64,000 nt of DNA. Source: CAZABC01 sp964483405. Lineage in GTDB: Bacteria; Chloroflexota; Limnocylindria; Limnocylindrales; CSP1-4. The DNA lies in the NCBI GenBank assembly GCA_964483405.1, contig CAZABC010000010.1, positions 1-64,000 on the forward strand. Direction: 5' to 3'. Shown here in pieces: positions 35,433-43,544 of the stretch. Numbering within the stretch: the first letter of the stretch is position 1; every line of letters starts with the position of its first letter. The notes below the pieces were generated by a model, which worked only from the letters and a program-made list of their open reading frames with translations, had not been told where the DNA came from and did not search any database. The translations under genes were made by a program, and so were the position numbers.

Positions 35433-36878
35433 ATGCCAGACCCCCGACCCCGCACCCTCGTCGAGAAGATCTGGGACCAGCACGTCGTCGCCCAGGATCC
35501 CGGCGCGCCGGCGATCCTCGCGGTCGACCTCCACCTCGTCCACGAGGTAACCAGCCCCCAGGCGTTCACCGGCCTGCGCGCCCGCGGCCTCCGCGTCCGC
35601 CACCCGGAGCGGACCGTCGCGACCGCCGACCACTCGATCCCGACCCACGACCGCTCGCTGCCCATCCTCGACCCGATGGCCGCCGCGCAGGTCGCCCAGC
35701 TCGAGGCCAACTGCGCCGAGTTCGGGATCCCGGTCCACGGCCTCGGCTCGCCGAACCAGGGCATCGTCCACGTGATCGGGCCCGAGCTCGGGCTGACCCA
35801 GCCCGGGATGACGATCGTCTGCGGCGACAGCCACACGAGCACCCATGGCGCATTCGGGGCGCTCGCCTTCGGCATCGGGACGAGCGAGGTCGAGATGGTC
35901 CTCGCGACCCAGACGCTCCTCCAGCGCGACCCGAAGACGTACGAGGTCCGCGTCGACGGCCGGCTCGCGCCCGGGGTCAGCAGCAAGGACATCATCCTCG
36001 CCCTCATCGCCCGGATCGGCGTCGGCGGCGGGACCGGCCACGTCTTCGAGTACGCCGGTGAGGCCATCCGCGCCCTGACGATGGAGCAGCGGATGACCAT
36101 CTGCAACATGAGCATCGAGGGCGGCGCCCGGGCCGGGCTCATCGCCCCCGACGACACGACCTTCGAGTACGTCGCCGGTCGCCCGCACGCGCCCCACGGC
36201 GCCGCCTGGGACGCGGCCGTGGCCCGCTGGCGGACCCTGCCGACCGACGACGGCGCCGTCTACGACAAGTCGATCGTCCTCGACGCGAACGCGCTCGAGC
36301 CGATGGTCACCTACGGCACGAACCCGGGGATGGGGATCCCGATCACCGGCCGGGTGCCGACCCCCGAGCAGACCGCCGACCCGTCGGCCCGCCGGGCCCT
36401 CGAGCGGGCGCTCGAGTACATGGACCTCCGGCCGGGCCAGGCGATCCTCGGCCAGAAGGTCGACGTCGTCTTCGTCGGCTCGTGCACCAACGGCCGGATC
36501 AGCGACCTGCGGCTGGCGGCCGCGGTGCTCAAGGACCGCCGCGTCGCCGCCGACACCCGGGTCATGGTCGTCCCAGGCTCGTCCGAGGTGAAGAAGCAGG
36601 CCGAGCGCGAGGGCCTCCACGAGATCTTCCGGTCCGCCGGCGCCGAGTGGCGCGAGGCCGGCTGCTCGATGTGCATCGCGATGAACGGCGACCAGCTCTC
36701 GCCCGGCCAGTACGCGATCAGCACGAGCAACCGCAACTTCGAGGGTCGCCAGGGCAAGGGCGGCCGGACCTTCCTCGCCTCGCCGCTGACCGCGGCCGCC
36801 TCGGCGATCGCCGGCGTCGTGACCGACCCACGGACGCTGCCGGGCATCGAGGCGACGGCCGGGATCGGGGGCCGCTGA
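35433..36878 (+). CDS. leuC: 3-isopropylmalate dehydratase, large subunit
   Basis: 481 residues. It opens RTLVEKIWDQHVV and carries TIVCGDSHTSTHGAFGALAF, GSCTNGRISDLRLAA and EAGCSMCIAMNGDQL, whose Cys residues hold the [4Fe-4S] cluster. TSNRNFEGRQGKGGRTFLAS is the aconitase-family C-terminal box. With LeuD it isomerises 2-isopropylmalate, and probably citramalate, to the 3-isomer. ATG 35433 is used; an overlapping GTG at 35430 is possible given the close -10 box. It is not with the other leu genes but diverges from MMPL just upstream of them. Confidence 0.96.
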   Translation: MPDPRPRTLVEKIWDQHVVAQDPGAPAILAVDLHLVHEVTSPQAFTGLRARGLRVRHPERTVATADHSIPTHDRSLPILDPMAAAQVAQLEANCAEFGIPVHGLGSPNQGIVHVIGPELGLTQPGMTIVCGDSHTSTHGAFGALAFGIGTSEVEMVLATQTLLQRDPKTYEVRVDGRLAPGVSSKDIILALIARIGVGGGTGHVFEYAGEAIRALTMEQRMTICNMSIEGGARAGLIAPDDTTFEYVAGRPHAPHGAAWDAAVARWRTLPTDDGAVYDKSIVLDANALEPMVTYGTNPGMGIPITGRVPTPEQTADPSARRALERALEYMDLRPGQAILGQKVDVVFVGSCTNGRISDLRLAAAVLKDRRVAADTRVMVVPGSSEVKKQAEREGLHEIFRSAGAEWREAGCSMCIAMNGDQLSPGQYAISTSNRNFEGRQGKGGRTFLASPLTAAASAIAGVVTDPRTLPGIEATAGIGGR

Positions 36879-36880
36879 CG

Positions 36881-37507
36881 ATGGCCGAGCCGTACGCGCC
36901 CTTCACCAGCGCCGTCGTCCCGCTCCGGGCGGAGAACGTGGACACGGACCAGATCGTCCCGGCCCGCTACCTCAAGGTGACCGACAAGGCGGGGCTGGCC
37001 GAGGCGCTCTTCCGCGACTGGCGGTTCGAGGAGTCGGGCGCCCTCAAGGATCCGCCGTTCATCCTCGACCGACCCGAGATGGCCGGCCGCCGGATCCTCC
37101 TCGTCGGCGACAACTTCGGGGCTGGCTCGTCGCGCGAGCACGCGCCGTGGGCGCTCAGCGCCTGGGGCATCCGGGTGATCGTCTCGACGAGCTTCGCCGA
37201 CATCTTCAGGAGCAACAGCCTCAAGAACGGGGTCCTCCCGATCGTCGTCGACCCGGCGACCCACGATCGCCTCTTCGCGATGGTCGAGGCCGATCCCGAC
37301 GCGGTCTTCACGGTCGACCTCGCCGAGGAGGGCATCCTCGCCCCCGACGGCACGACGATCGACTTCGACGTCGACCCGTTCGCCAAGGTGATGCTGCTCG
37401 CGGGGACGGACGAGCTCGGCTACCTCCTGACGAAGCTCGATGCGATCGCGACCTGGGAGGCGGCGAACCCGCCCCGGGTCGACACGACCGCCGGCTCCGC
37501 CCGCTGA
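36881..37507 (+). CDS. leuD: 3-isopropylmalate dehydratase, small subunit
   Basis: 208 residues. AENVDTDQIVPARYLKVTDK, DNFGAGSSREHAPWALSAWG and SFADIFRSNSLKNGVLPIVV are the LeuD/IPMI swivel-domain motifs. It starts two bases after the leuC stop and pairs with that product. The length is typical of the ~200-residue bacterial form. Confidence 0.96.
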   Translation: MAEPYAPFTSAVVPLRAENVDTDQIVPARYLKVTDKAGLAEALFRDWRFEESGALKDPPFILDRPEMAGRRILLVGDNFGAGSSREHAPWALSAWGIRVIVSTSFADIFRSNSLKNGVLPIVVDPATHDRLFAMVEADPDAVFTVDLAEEGILAPDGTTIDFDVDPFAKVMLLAGTDELGYLLTKLDAIATWEAANPPRVDTTAGSAR

Positions 37508-37589
37508 TCGGCCCAGCCCGAGCCGCCGGTCGGGCCGCCTCGACCCGTGCCCGGCGGAACCGCCGGCGGGCGGTCGCCGTCCTCCGGCC

Positions 37590-38183
37590 ATGACGAACCG
37601 ACACCTCCGCTTCCCGGCGCTGGCCGGCCTCCTGCTCGCCTCGATCGCGCTCGGCGCCTGCTCGGCGCTGCCGCCCCCGTTCGACGGCAGCCCCCGAACC
37701 GACGGCGGCGGGGCCGCCGACCCCGGCCAGGGGGCCGGCGGCGGGAACGTCGCTCCGCCGGGCCCCGGCGGCGGCAGCCAGCCCGGTGACCCGGGCGCCG
37801 GCATCGTGGACCCGGGCGGCGGCGGTGCCGTCGTCCCCGACCCGGCCGGCACGCTCGTCTTCCCCAAGCCCGGGGTCCTCGACCCGCAGCCGGTCTTCGT
37901 CCAGTCGCTCGCCGCGTCGATCGAGGACGGTCACGTCGTCGTTCGGGTCGAGTGGACGAGCGGCGTCGAGCCCTGCTACACGTTCGCCGGGGTGGAGACC
38001 AACCGGGACGGCGACGCGTTCACGCTTCGGATCCTCGAGGGCTCGACCGACGACGCGGTGGCCTGCATCGAGATGGCCCAGTCCAAGGCGACCCTCGTCG
38101 ACCTCGGCGAGCTGGCGCCCGGCACGTACACCGTCGCGGCCGATCCGAGCGACGCCGAGCCGATCACCGTCGTCGTCCCCTGA
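37590..38183 (+). CDS. Putative lipoprotein with Gly-Pro-rich linker
   Basis: 197 residues. The signal peptide ends in a lipobox (LLASIALGAC), so the mature protein is probably lipid-anchored at Cys24. A Gly/Pro/Asp-rich linker (~55 residues) follows. The C-terminal domain (about 105-197) has two Cys (GVEPCYTFAGV, DDAVACIEMA) that may form a disulphide, and it ends DLGELAPGTYTVAADPS. I recognise no named family. It lies downstream of leuD and upstream of a MarP-like protease on the same strand, outside any obvious operon. Confidence 0.7.
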   Translation: MTNRHLRFPALAGLLLASIALGACSALPPPFDGSPRTDGGGAADPGQGAGGGNVAPPGPGGGSQPGDPGAGIVDPGGGGAVVPDPAGTLVFPKPGVLDPQPVFVQSLAASIEDGHVVVRVEWTSGVEPCYTFAGVETNRDGDAFTLRILEGSTDDAVACIEMAQSKATLVDLGELAPGTYTVAADPSDAEPITVVVP

Positions 38184-38266
38184 TCGGGGCCGCGGACGCG
38201 GTGGGCGCGCCGACCGGCTGACGAGCCGCGCGGCAGGCGCGGGGCGGTCGTGCGACCATCCCGCCG

Positions 38267-39439
38267 GTGAACCTGTTCGACGTCGCCGCGATCCTCCTGC
38301 TCGTCCTGACCTTCGTCGCCGGGCTCCGCTCGGGCGCGATCCCGCAGCTCGGCGGCCTCGGCGGGGCGGCGCTCGGGCTGATCGCGGGCCTCACCTTCCT
38401 GCCGCTCGTCCAGCCGTGGCTCGCCGACCTCGACCCGCTGGTCCGGGCGATCGCCGTCCTCGTCGGGCTGCTCGTGATGGTCGCCATCGGCGAGGTCGTC
38501 GGCGCGGCGATCGGGCGGACCCTGGCCGGCGCGCTCGGCGACGGGATCTTCGGCGCCCTCGATGACGTCGCCGGCGGCGCGGTCGGGCTGCTCCAGGGGA
38601 TCCTCGTCGTCTGGCTCGTCGGCGGGCTCATCGCGATCGGGCCGTTCCCCCGCTTCGCCGCCGCGGCCCAGAACTCGACCGTGCTCCGGACCATCGAGGC
38701 GGTCCTCCCGGCGCCGGCCGAGGTCGCCGGTGACGTCGCCGCGCTCCTCGACGACACGACGCTGCCGGACCTCTTCGTCGGGCTCGAGCCGCTGCCCGCG
38801 CCACCGGTCGAGCGCCCGGGCGACCCCGAGGCGGCCGCGATCGGCGCGCTCGGCGAGGCGTCGACGGTCAAGATCACGAGCGCCGCGTGCTCGCGGTCGC
38901 TGACCGGGAGCGGCGTCGTCGTCGCGCCGGACTACGTCGTGACCAACGCCCACGTCGTCGCCGGCGGGCGGACCACCCGCGTCTCGGTCGGCGGCCGGGT
39001 CGTCGACGCCGTCCCGGTCCTGTTCGACCCGAACCTCGACGTGGCGGTCCTGCGGGCCCCCGGCCTCGGGGCCCCCGCGCTCCGGTTCGCCGCGTTCGAC
39101 CCGCCGCGCGGGACGACCGGGGCGGCGCTCGGCTACCCGGGTGGCGACGCCCTCGCGATCATCCCCGCGGCGGTCGCCCGCGAGCTCGACGCGGTCGGCC
39201 GCGACATCTACGACCGCCGGCTCGTCACCCGGCCGGTCCTCGAGCTCCGGGCCGAGATCGAGCAGGGCGACAGCGGCGGCCCGGTGATGCTCGCCGACGG
39301 CACCGTGGGCGGCCTGATCTTCGCCGAGGCCCGGTCCGATCCCGACGTCGGCTACGCGCTGACGCCGACGGCCGTCGCGACGGCGATCGGCCCCGCGATC
39401 GGGCGGACGGCGCGGGTCGACACGGGTCCCTGCCTGTAG
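38267..39439 (+). CDS. Membrane serine protease, MarP-like (CvpA + trypsin-like)
   Basis: 390 residues. Residues 1-135 form a four-helix CvpA-type membrane domain (MNLFDVAAILLLVLTFVAGL). Residues about 190-385 form a chymotrypsin-fold protease with His in YVVTNAHVVAG, Asp in FDPNLDVAVLRAPG and Ser in EIEQGDSGGPVMLADG. This is the domain order of mycobacterial MarP, a periplasmic protease needed for acid and oxidative stress resistance. Conserved Cys near the protease N-terminus (SAACSRSL) and at the end (GPCL) may form the regulatory disulphide known in MarP. GTG 38267 gives the standard N-terminus. Confidence 0.88.
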   Translation: MNLFDVAAILLLVLTFVAGLRSGAIPQLGGLGGAALGLIAGLTFLPLVQPWLADLDPLVRAIAVLVGLLVMVAIGEVVGAAIGRTLAGALGDGIFGALDDVAGGAVGLLQGILVVWLVGGLIAIGPFPRFAAAAQNSTVLRTIEAVLPAPAEVAGDVAALLDDTTLPDLFVGLEPLPAPPVERPGDPEAAAIGALGEASTVKITSAACSRSLTGSGVVVAPDYVVTNAHVVAGGRTTRVSVGGRVVDAVPVLFDPNLDVAVLRAPGLGAPALRFAAFDPPRGTTGAALGYPGGDALAIIPAAVARELDAVGRDIYDRRLVTRPVLELRAEIEQGDSGGPVMLADGTVGGLIFAEARSDPDVGYALTPTAVATAIGPAIGRTARVDTGPCL

Positions 39440-39442
39440 GCT
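39437..39442 (+). promoter_or_regulatory. -10 box (TAGGCT) giving a leaderless transcript
   Basis: TAGGCT overlaps the stop region of the protease gene and ends 7 bases before the ATG at 39450, so the DUF885 mRNA is probably leaderless. Confidence 0.45.
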
Positions 39443-39449
39443 TCGCCCA

Positions 39450-41204
39450 ATGACCGACCGCGCCGCCCCGACGCCCGCCTCGAGGCCGGCCACGACCGCC
39501 GACCGAGCGGCCCTCGCCGCCCTCGCCGATCAGGCCTGGGACACCGCGATCGCGGCCTCGCCGCTGTACGCCACGATGCTCGGCGACCATCGCTTCGACG
39601 ATCGGCTGCCTCCGGTCGAGCCGGGCGAGCAGGCCGCCGTCCTCTCGACGCTGTCACGCCAGCTCGAGACCGCTCGGTCGCTCGCCGATCGCGCCTGGGA
39701 CGACCCCGCGGACACGGTGACCGCCGAGGCGCTCGTCGACTTCCTCGCGATCGAGGTCGGGCTGCGCGAGGCGGCGACCGACCACTGGACCGCCGATCCG
39801 CTCGACGGCCCGCAGATCGGGCTCGTCGCGATCCCGAGCTTCCAGGCGGTCGAGACGCCCGAGCAGGGACGCGCGCTCGCGGCGCGCTACGCGGCGATGG
39901 GTCCGTGGATGGACCGCCACACCGCGAACGTCCGGGCCGGCCTCGCGGACGGCCGGGTCTCGCCCGTCTCGCCGGTCCGCAAGGTCGTGGACCAGCTCGA
40001 CGATCTCCTCGGGCGCCCCGACGCCGCCTGGCCGCTCCTCGAGCCGCTGGCGATCGACCGGCCCGGCTGGTCGGAGGCCGAGCGCGCCCGGTTCGCCGAC
40101 CAGCTGACCGGCGCCCTGCGTGACGGCATCCGGCCCGCGTTCGCCCGCTATCGCGCGCTGCTCGTCGACGAGGTGCTGCCGGTGGCCCGATCGGACGATC
40201 GGCCGGGACTCATGCACGTTCCCGGCGGCGACCGCGCATACGGGCTCCTCACCCGGGCCCACACGTCGCTCGAGGTCGACCCGGCCGAGGTCCACCGGCT
40301 CGGGCAGGCGGAGGTGGCTCGCATCGACGCCGAGCTCGAGTCGCTGGCCGGCCGCGTCCTCGGGACATCGGATCGGGCGGCGGCGATCGAGCGCCTCCGG
40401 ACCGACCCCGCCCTGTACTTCTCGACCGCCGACGAGGTCGCCGACGTCGCCCGCCGATCCCTCGCCCGCGCCGTCGAGGCGATCCCGGCGGCCTTCGGGC
40501 GACTCCCGAAGGCGCCCTGCGACGTCGTCGAGGTCCCGAGCCACGAGGCCGAGCACACGACGATCGCCTACTACCGGTCGCCCGCGGCCGACGGCTCGCG
40601 ACCCGGGCAGTACTACATCAACACGCTACGGCCCGAGACCCGACCGCGCTACGAGGCGGAGGCGCTCGCCTTCCACGAATCGGTCCCGGGCCACCACCTC
40701 CAGATCGCGATCGCCCAGGAGATCGAGGGCCTGCCGGCGTTCCGGCGGTTCGGCGGGACGAACGCCTACATCGAGGGCTGGGGCCTGTACACCGAGCGCC
40801 TGAGCGACGAGATGGGCCTCTACTCGGGCGACCTCGACCGGATCGGGATCCTCTCGTTCGACGGCTGGCGGGCATGTCGGCTCGTCGTCGACACCGGGCT
40901 CCACGCGCTCGGCTGGAGCCGGGCACGGGCGATCGACTTCATGGTCGAGCACACTGCCCTCGCGCCGAGCAACATCGCCAACGAGGTCGACCGCTACATC
41001 ACGATGCCCGGCCAGGCGCTCGCCTACAAGCTCGGCCAGCTCGAGCTGCTCCGGCTGCGCGCCACGGCTCGCGAGCGCCTCGGCCCGGCGTTCGACATCC
41101 GCGGCTTCCACGACGCCGTCCTCGGCGAGGGCGCGCTGCCGCTCGGTGCGCTCGGTGGCGTGATCGAGCGCTGGATCGCGACCAGGTCGACGCCGGCGTC
41201 CTGA
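39450..41204 (+). CDS. DUF885-family putative metallohydrolase
   Basis: 584 residues. The family's key motif is FHESVPGHHLQIAIAQE (residues ~408-424), a His-Glu...His-His zinc-site pattern. It is preceded by SPGQ-like PGQYYINTLRPETRPRYEAE and followed by AYIEGWGLYTERLSDEMGLY and YITMPGQALAYKLGQLELLR. These are consistent across DUF885 proteins, proposed to be zinc peptidases. No signal peptide is seen, so it is probably cytoplasmic. Its substrate is unknown. Confidence 0.88.
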   Translation: MTDRAAPTPASRPATTADRAALAALADQAWDTAIAASPLYATMLGDHRFDDRLPPVEPGEQAAVLSTLSRQLETARSLADRAWDDPADTVTAEALVDFLAIEVGLREAATDHWTADPLDGPQIGLVAIPSFQAVETPEQGRALAARYAAMGPWMDRHTANVRAGLADGRVSPVSPVRKVVDQLDDLLGRPDAAWPLLEPLAIDRPGWSEAERARFADQLTGALRDGIRPAFARYRALLVDEVLPVARSDDRPGLMHVPGGDRAYGLLTRAHTSLEVDPAEVHRLGQAEVARIDAELESLAGRVLGTSDRAAAIERLRTDPALYFSTADEVADVARRSLARAVEAIPAAFGRLPKAPCDVVEVPSHEAEHTTIAYYRSPAADGSRPGQYYINTLRPETRPRYEAEALAFHESVPGHHLQIAIAQEIEGLPAFRRFGGTNAYIEGWGLYTERLSDEMGLYSGDLDRIGILSFDGWRACRLVVDTGLHALGWSRARAIDFMVEHTALAPSNIANEVDRYITMPGQALAYKLGQLELLRLRATARERLGPAFDIRGFHDAVLGEGALPLGALGGVIERWIATRSTPAS

Positions 41205-41343
41205 CCCTCGGCAGACTCGGCCAGGGCGCGGCACGGATCGGGCCCGACGACGATCGAACCATCGGCCGTCGCAGCGCCCTCATGGGGGGCAACGCGCCGT
41301 CGGGGCTGCCGCCGACGGGCGGACCGCACCGGAGATCCAGCCG

Positions 41344-41907
41344 ATGCCCCACGCCGAGATCGACCAGCCGGCTCCGCCCGGCGCGCCCGCGTTCGAGCCG
41401 ACGGCCGGTCGCGACCCCGCGGCCGTCGGTCCCCTGGATGTCGCCGGCCCGGGGGGAGCCGGCGACATCCACCTTCCGCGGTCGCGCCGCGCCCTGCTTG
41501 CCGCGGCAGTCGGTGGGGCGGCCGCGTTCGCCGCTAGCGCGCTGGGCCGGCCGCTGGCGGCGCGGGCGGCGACCGGCGACGCGGTGATCGCGGGATACGG
41601 GAACACAGCCGGATCCACGACCACCGTCACATCGACGGCGAACGACGGCCTCCAGGGCGTCGGCAACGCAGCCGGAAAGTACGGGATCGTCGGCGTCGGT
41701 CAGGCCGGCGGCGTCTTCGGCGCGTCGGGCTTCGGCGACGGCGTCCGCGGCGAGAGCAACGGTCCGGGGGTCCGGGGCTTCTCGTACATCAAGGGCGGCG
41801 TCGTCGGTCAGGGTCCGATCAGTGTCCACGGCTACGTCGACTACAGCCCGACCTGGGTAGCCTCGGTCTTGCGCCGGGTGCGACGATGGCGCCAGGAGGT
41901 GCGTCCC
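41344..41907 (+). pseudogene. Truncated Tat-exported Gly-rich repeat protein
   Basis: The frame opens with a Tat signal (RSRRALLAAAVGGAAAFAAS...AARA). Gly-rich repeats follow (GLQGVGNAAGKYGIVGVGQA, GGVFGASGFGDGVRGESNGP, GVRGFSY) like the beta-helical GVxG repeat proteins common in Chloroflexota. After about 41850 the repeat pattern stops, and the frame continues without a stop codon through a promoter-like TAGCCT and a ribosome-binding site into the next gene. I read this as a 3'-truncated gene. A genuine 287-residue fusion ending at 42207 is possible but less likely. Confidence 0.5.
41858..41900 (+). promoter_or_regulatory. -10 box and strong ribosome-binding site of the ABM gene
   Basis: TAGCCT (41858-41863) is followed by AGGAGGT (41894-41900), 7 bases before ATG 41908. 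Together they indicate an independent start for the downstream small gene. Confidence 0.55.
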
Positions 41908-42207
41908 ATGTACGGCACGATCGCCCGGATCCATCCCAAGCCCGGTCGCGAGGCGGAGCTGCGGGCCCTGCTTGAGCGGTACGAGTCCGGGGGCCGTCGG
42001 CCCGCCGGCTACCGCCACAGCTACATGTTCCGGCCGGACACCGACCCGTACGACCGGCCCACCTGGTTCCTCATCGCGGTCTTCGACGACGCGGCCACCT
42101 ACCGGGCCAACGCCGACAGCCCCGAGCAGGACGCGGAGTACCGCGAGATGCTCGCGCTCCTCGAGGACGAGCCCGACTGGATGGACGGCACGTTCGACGG
42201 CGTCTGA
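41908..42207 (+). CDS. ABM-type (antibiotic biosynthesis monooxygenase-like) small protein
   Basis: 99 residues of a ferredoxin-like dimeric alpha/beta barrel fold. YGTIARIHPKPGREAELRAL is the opening strand-helix. YMFRPDTDPYDRPTWFLIAV and FDDAATYRANADSPEQDAEY follow, ending LLEDEPDWMDGTFDGV. Such proteins include quinone-forming monooxygenases, but many are of unknown activity. The start is set by a perfect AGGAGGT at 41894-41900. The frame is open upstream into the truncated Tat-protein gene, but the Shine-Dalgarno site and a -10 box argue for this shorter gene. Confidence 0.75.
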   Translation: MYGTIARIHPKPGREAELRALLERYESGGRRPAGYRHSYMFRPDTDPYDRPTWFLIAVFDDAATYRANADSPEQDAEYREMLALLEDEPDWMDGTFDGV

Positions 42208-42566
42208 GCCGCGGCCCGGTCCGGGGCGGGACGGAGCGCGGCGGGCGGAGCGCGGCGGGCGGAGCGCGGCGGGCGGAGCGTCCGACTCGAAGGTCCGCGC
42301 AAGCGGCGGGCTCGGTCGCCATGTCCGGCACGGCCGGGGCCATCCCGGTCCGACGGCTGGCGTAGGCCGAGCGCGGCCGAGCGCGGGTCTGAGCGCGGCC
42401 GGCGTGGCCGGTGCGGCCGACAGCGGCCAGCCTCGTCTTGACCTCGCAAGCGACGAGCTCGCCCGCGACGATCCTCGTCCGCCGGACCGCTCCGCCTGAT
42501 CCGGGAGGCCGATCCGCGTAAGCGGCAGGCGCGTGGCCGGTAAGCCGACCCGGCGACGATCGCCGG
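42208..42566 (+). repeat. Intergenic region with 14-base tandem repeats
   Basis: Three copies of a 14-base unit (GGAGCGCGGCGGGC) occupy 42233-42274, with a fourth partial copy. Between 42360 and 42430 GCGGCC/GCGCGG motifs recur irregularly. No gene is supported. Confidence 0.7.
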
Positions 42567-43304
42567 ATGAACGATCGGCTTGTCGGTCAGGTCCTCCGGG
42601 CACTCCGGCGCCGTCGCGGCTGGCGGCAGCGAGACGTCGCCGACCGAGCCGGAGTGAGCCAGCAGCTCGTCTCGCTCGTCGAGCTCGGGCGGATGGGGGA
42701 GGTCGACCTCGAGACGCTTCGTCGCGTCGCGTCTGCGCTCGACGCCACCGTCGACCTCGCGCCACGATGGCGCGGCCCTGAGCTCGCCAGGCTGCTCGAC
42801 GCCGATCACGCCGCGCTCGTCGACCTGGCCGTCGCGGCGCTGACCGCGGATGGCTGGGAGGTCAGGGTCGAGTGGTCGTTCAACCACTTCGGCGAGCGCG
42901 GCTCGATCGACATCCTCGGCTGGAAGGCAGCCGAGCGGGCCCTGGCGGTCTGCGAGGTCAAGTCCCGTCTCGTCGAGATCGCCGACCTCCACCTGGGCGT
43001 CGACCGCAAGGTCCGGATCGCCGGCGATCTCGTCCCGGCCACGCTGGGCTGGCGCCCCCTGACCCGCGGCGCGCTCCTCATCCTGCCGGCGGAGCCGACG
43101 ACCTACGACGCGATCCGCCGGCACGCGGCCACGTTCGACGCCTCGTTCCCGGCTCGGACGACCGACGTGCGTCGCTGGCTCCGCGACCCGGTCGGCCCGC
43201 TCCGCGGCATCTGGTTCGTCGCTCCCACCAGCCACATTGGTGTTCCAGCGAGCGCGCCAACTTCGCGCCGCCGCCGCGTCAACGTCCCACGCTCGAGCCC
43301 GTGA
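42567..43304 (+). CDS. XRE helix-turn-helix protein fused to a PD-(D/E)XK nuclease-like domain (copy 2)
   Basis: 245 residues, a paralog of the gene at 9132-9884 along its whole length. The HTH is RALRRRRGWRQRDVADRAGV plus SQQLVSLVELGR. The conserved linker WRGPELARLLDADHAALVD leads into WSFNHFGERGSIDILGWK and ALAVCEVKSRLVE, giving Asp and Glu-x-Lys of the PD-(D/E)XK core, then LHLGVDRKVRIAGDLVP. Both copies share NHFGERGS and GVDRKVRIA exactly, so these are probably functional. ACGATCG occurs 5 bases before the ATG and again just after it. Two 27-base repeats follow the gene. There is no partner gene. An active nuclease, or a regulator with a degenerate nuclease fold, both remain possible. 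Confidence 0.8.
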   Translation: MNDRLVGQVLRALRRRRGWRQRDVADRAGVSQQLVSLVELGRMGEVDLETLRRVASALDATVDLAPRWRGPELARLLDADHAALVDLAVAALTADGWEVRVEWSFNHFGERGSIDILGWKAAERALAVCEVKSRLVEIADLHLGVDRKVRIAGDLVPATLGWRPLTRGALLILPAEPTTYDAIRRHAATFDASFPARTTDVRRWLRDPVGPLRGIWFVAPTSHIGVPASAPTSRRRRVNVPRSSP

Positions 43305-43424
43305 TCCCGGGGCACGTTTCACCAGCCAGGCTTGTACGGAGCGGTCGGCCTCGCTGGAGTACCAGCCACGTTGGTGCGAGCGACCTCGGGGCGCCGCGTA
43401 CCAGCCACGTTGGTGCGAGCGACC
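43227..43424. repeat. Dispersed ACCAGCCACGTTGGT repeats after XRE-PDDEXK copy 2
   Basis: Two identical 27-base direct repeats (43359-43385, 43398-43424) begin GTACCAGCCACGTTGGTGCG. A related copy inside the 3' end of the XRE gene (43227-43242, ACCAGCCACATTGGTG) and a weaker one at 43321-43330 precede them. The ACCA...TGGT ends make each an imperfect palindrome. The region to 43501 holds no gene. Confidence 0.65.
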
Positions 43425-43501
43425 AAGCGACCGGGCGAACCGGGCGACCGGGCGACCGGGCGACCTCCGGACCTGCGGGGCGGCCGGGCCTGCACCGGGC
43501 C

Positions 43502-43507
43502 TAGACT
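43502..43507 (+). promoter_or_regulatory. -10 box (TAGACT) of ilvD
   Basis: TAGACT is followed 37 bases later by the ilvD ATG. The same hexamer occurs before the ilv leader, the MFS gene and the cyclase gene. Confidence 0.45.
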
Positions 43508-43544
43508 GGACACGCACCGACCCGCGCACGAGGTCCCGGCCGCC

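Noticed and set aside
41344..42207. Single 287-residue Tat-exported monooxygenase
   Set aside because: A perfect ribosome-binding site and -10 box inside the frame, and the abrupt end of the Gly-rich repeats, favour two genes, the first truncated.
43332..43544. N-terminal extension of IlvD
   Set aside because: The upstream in-frame sequence is made of the 27-base intergenic repeats and the -10 box TAGACT; ATG 43545 gives a normal IlvD start.
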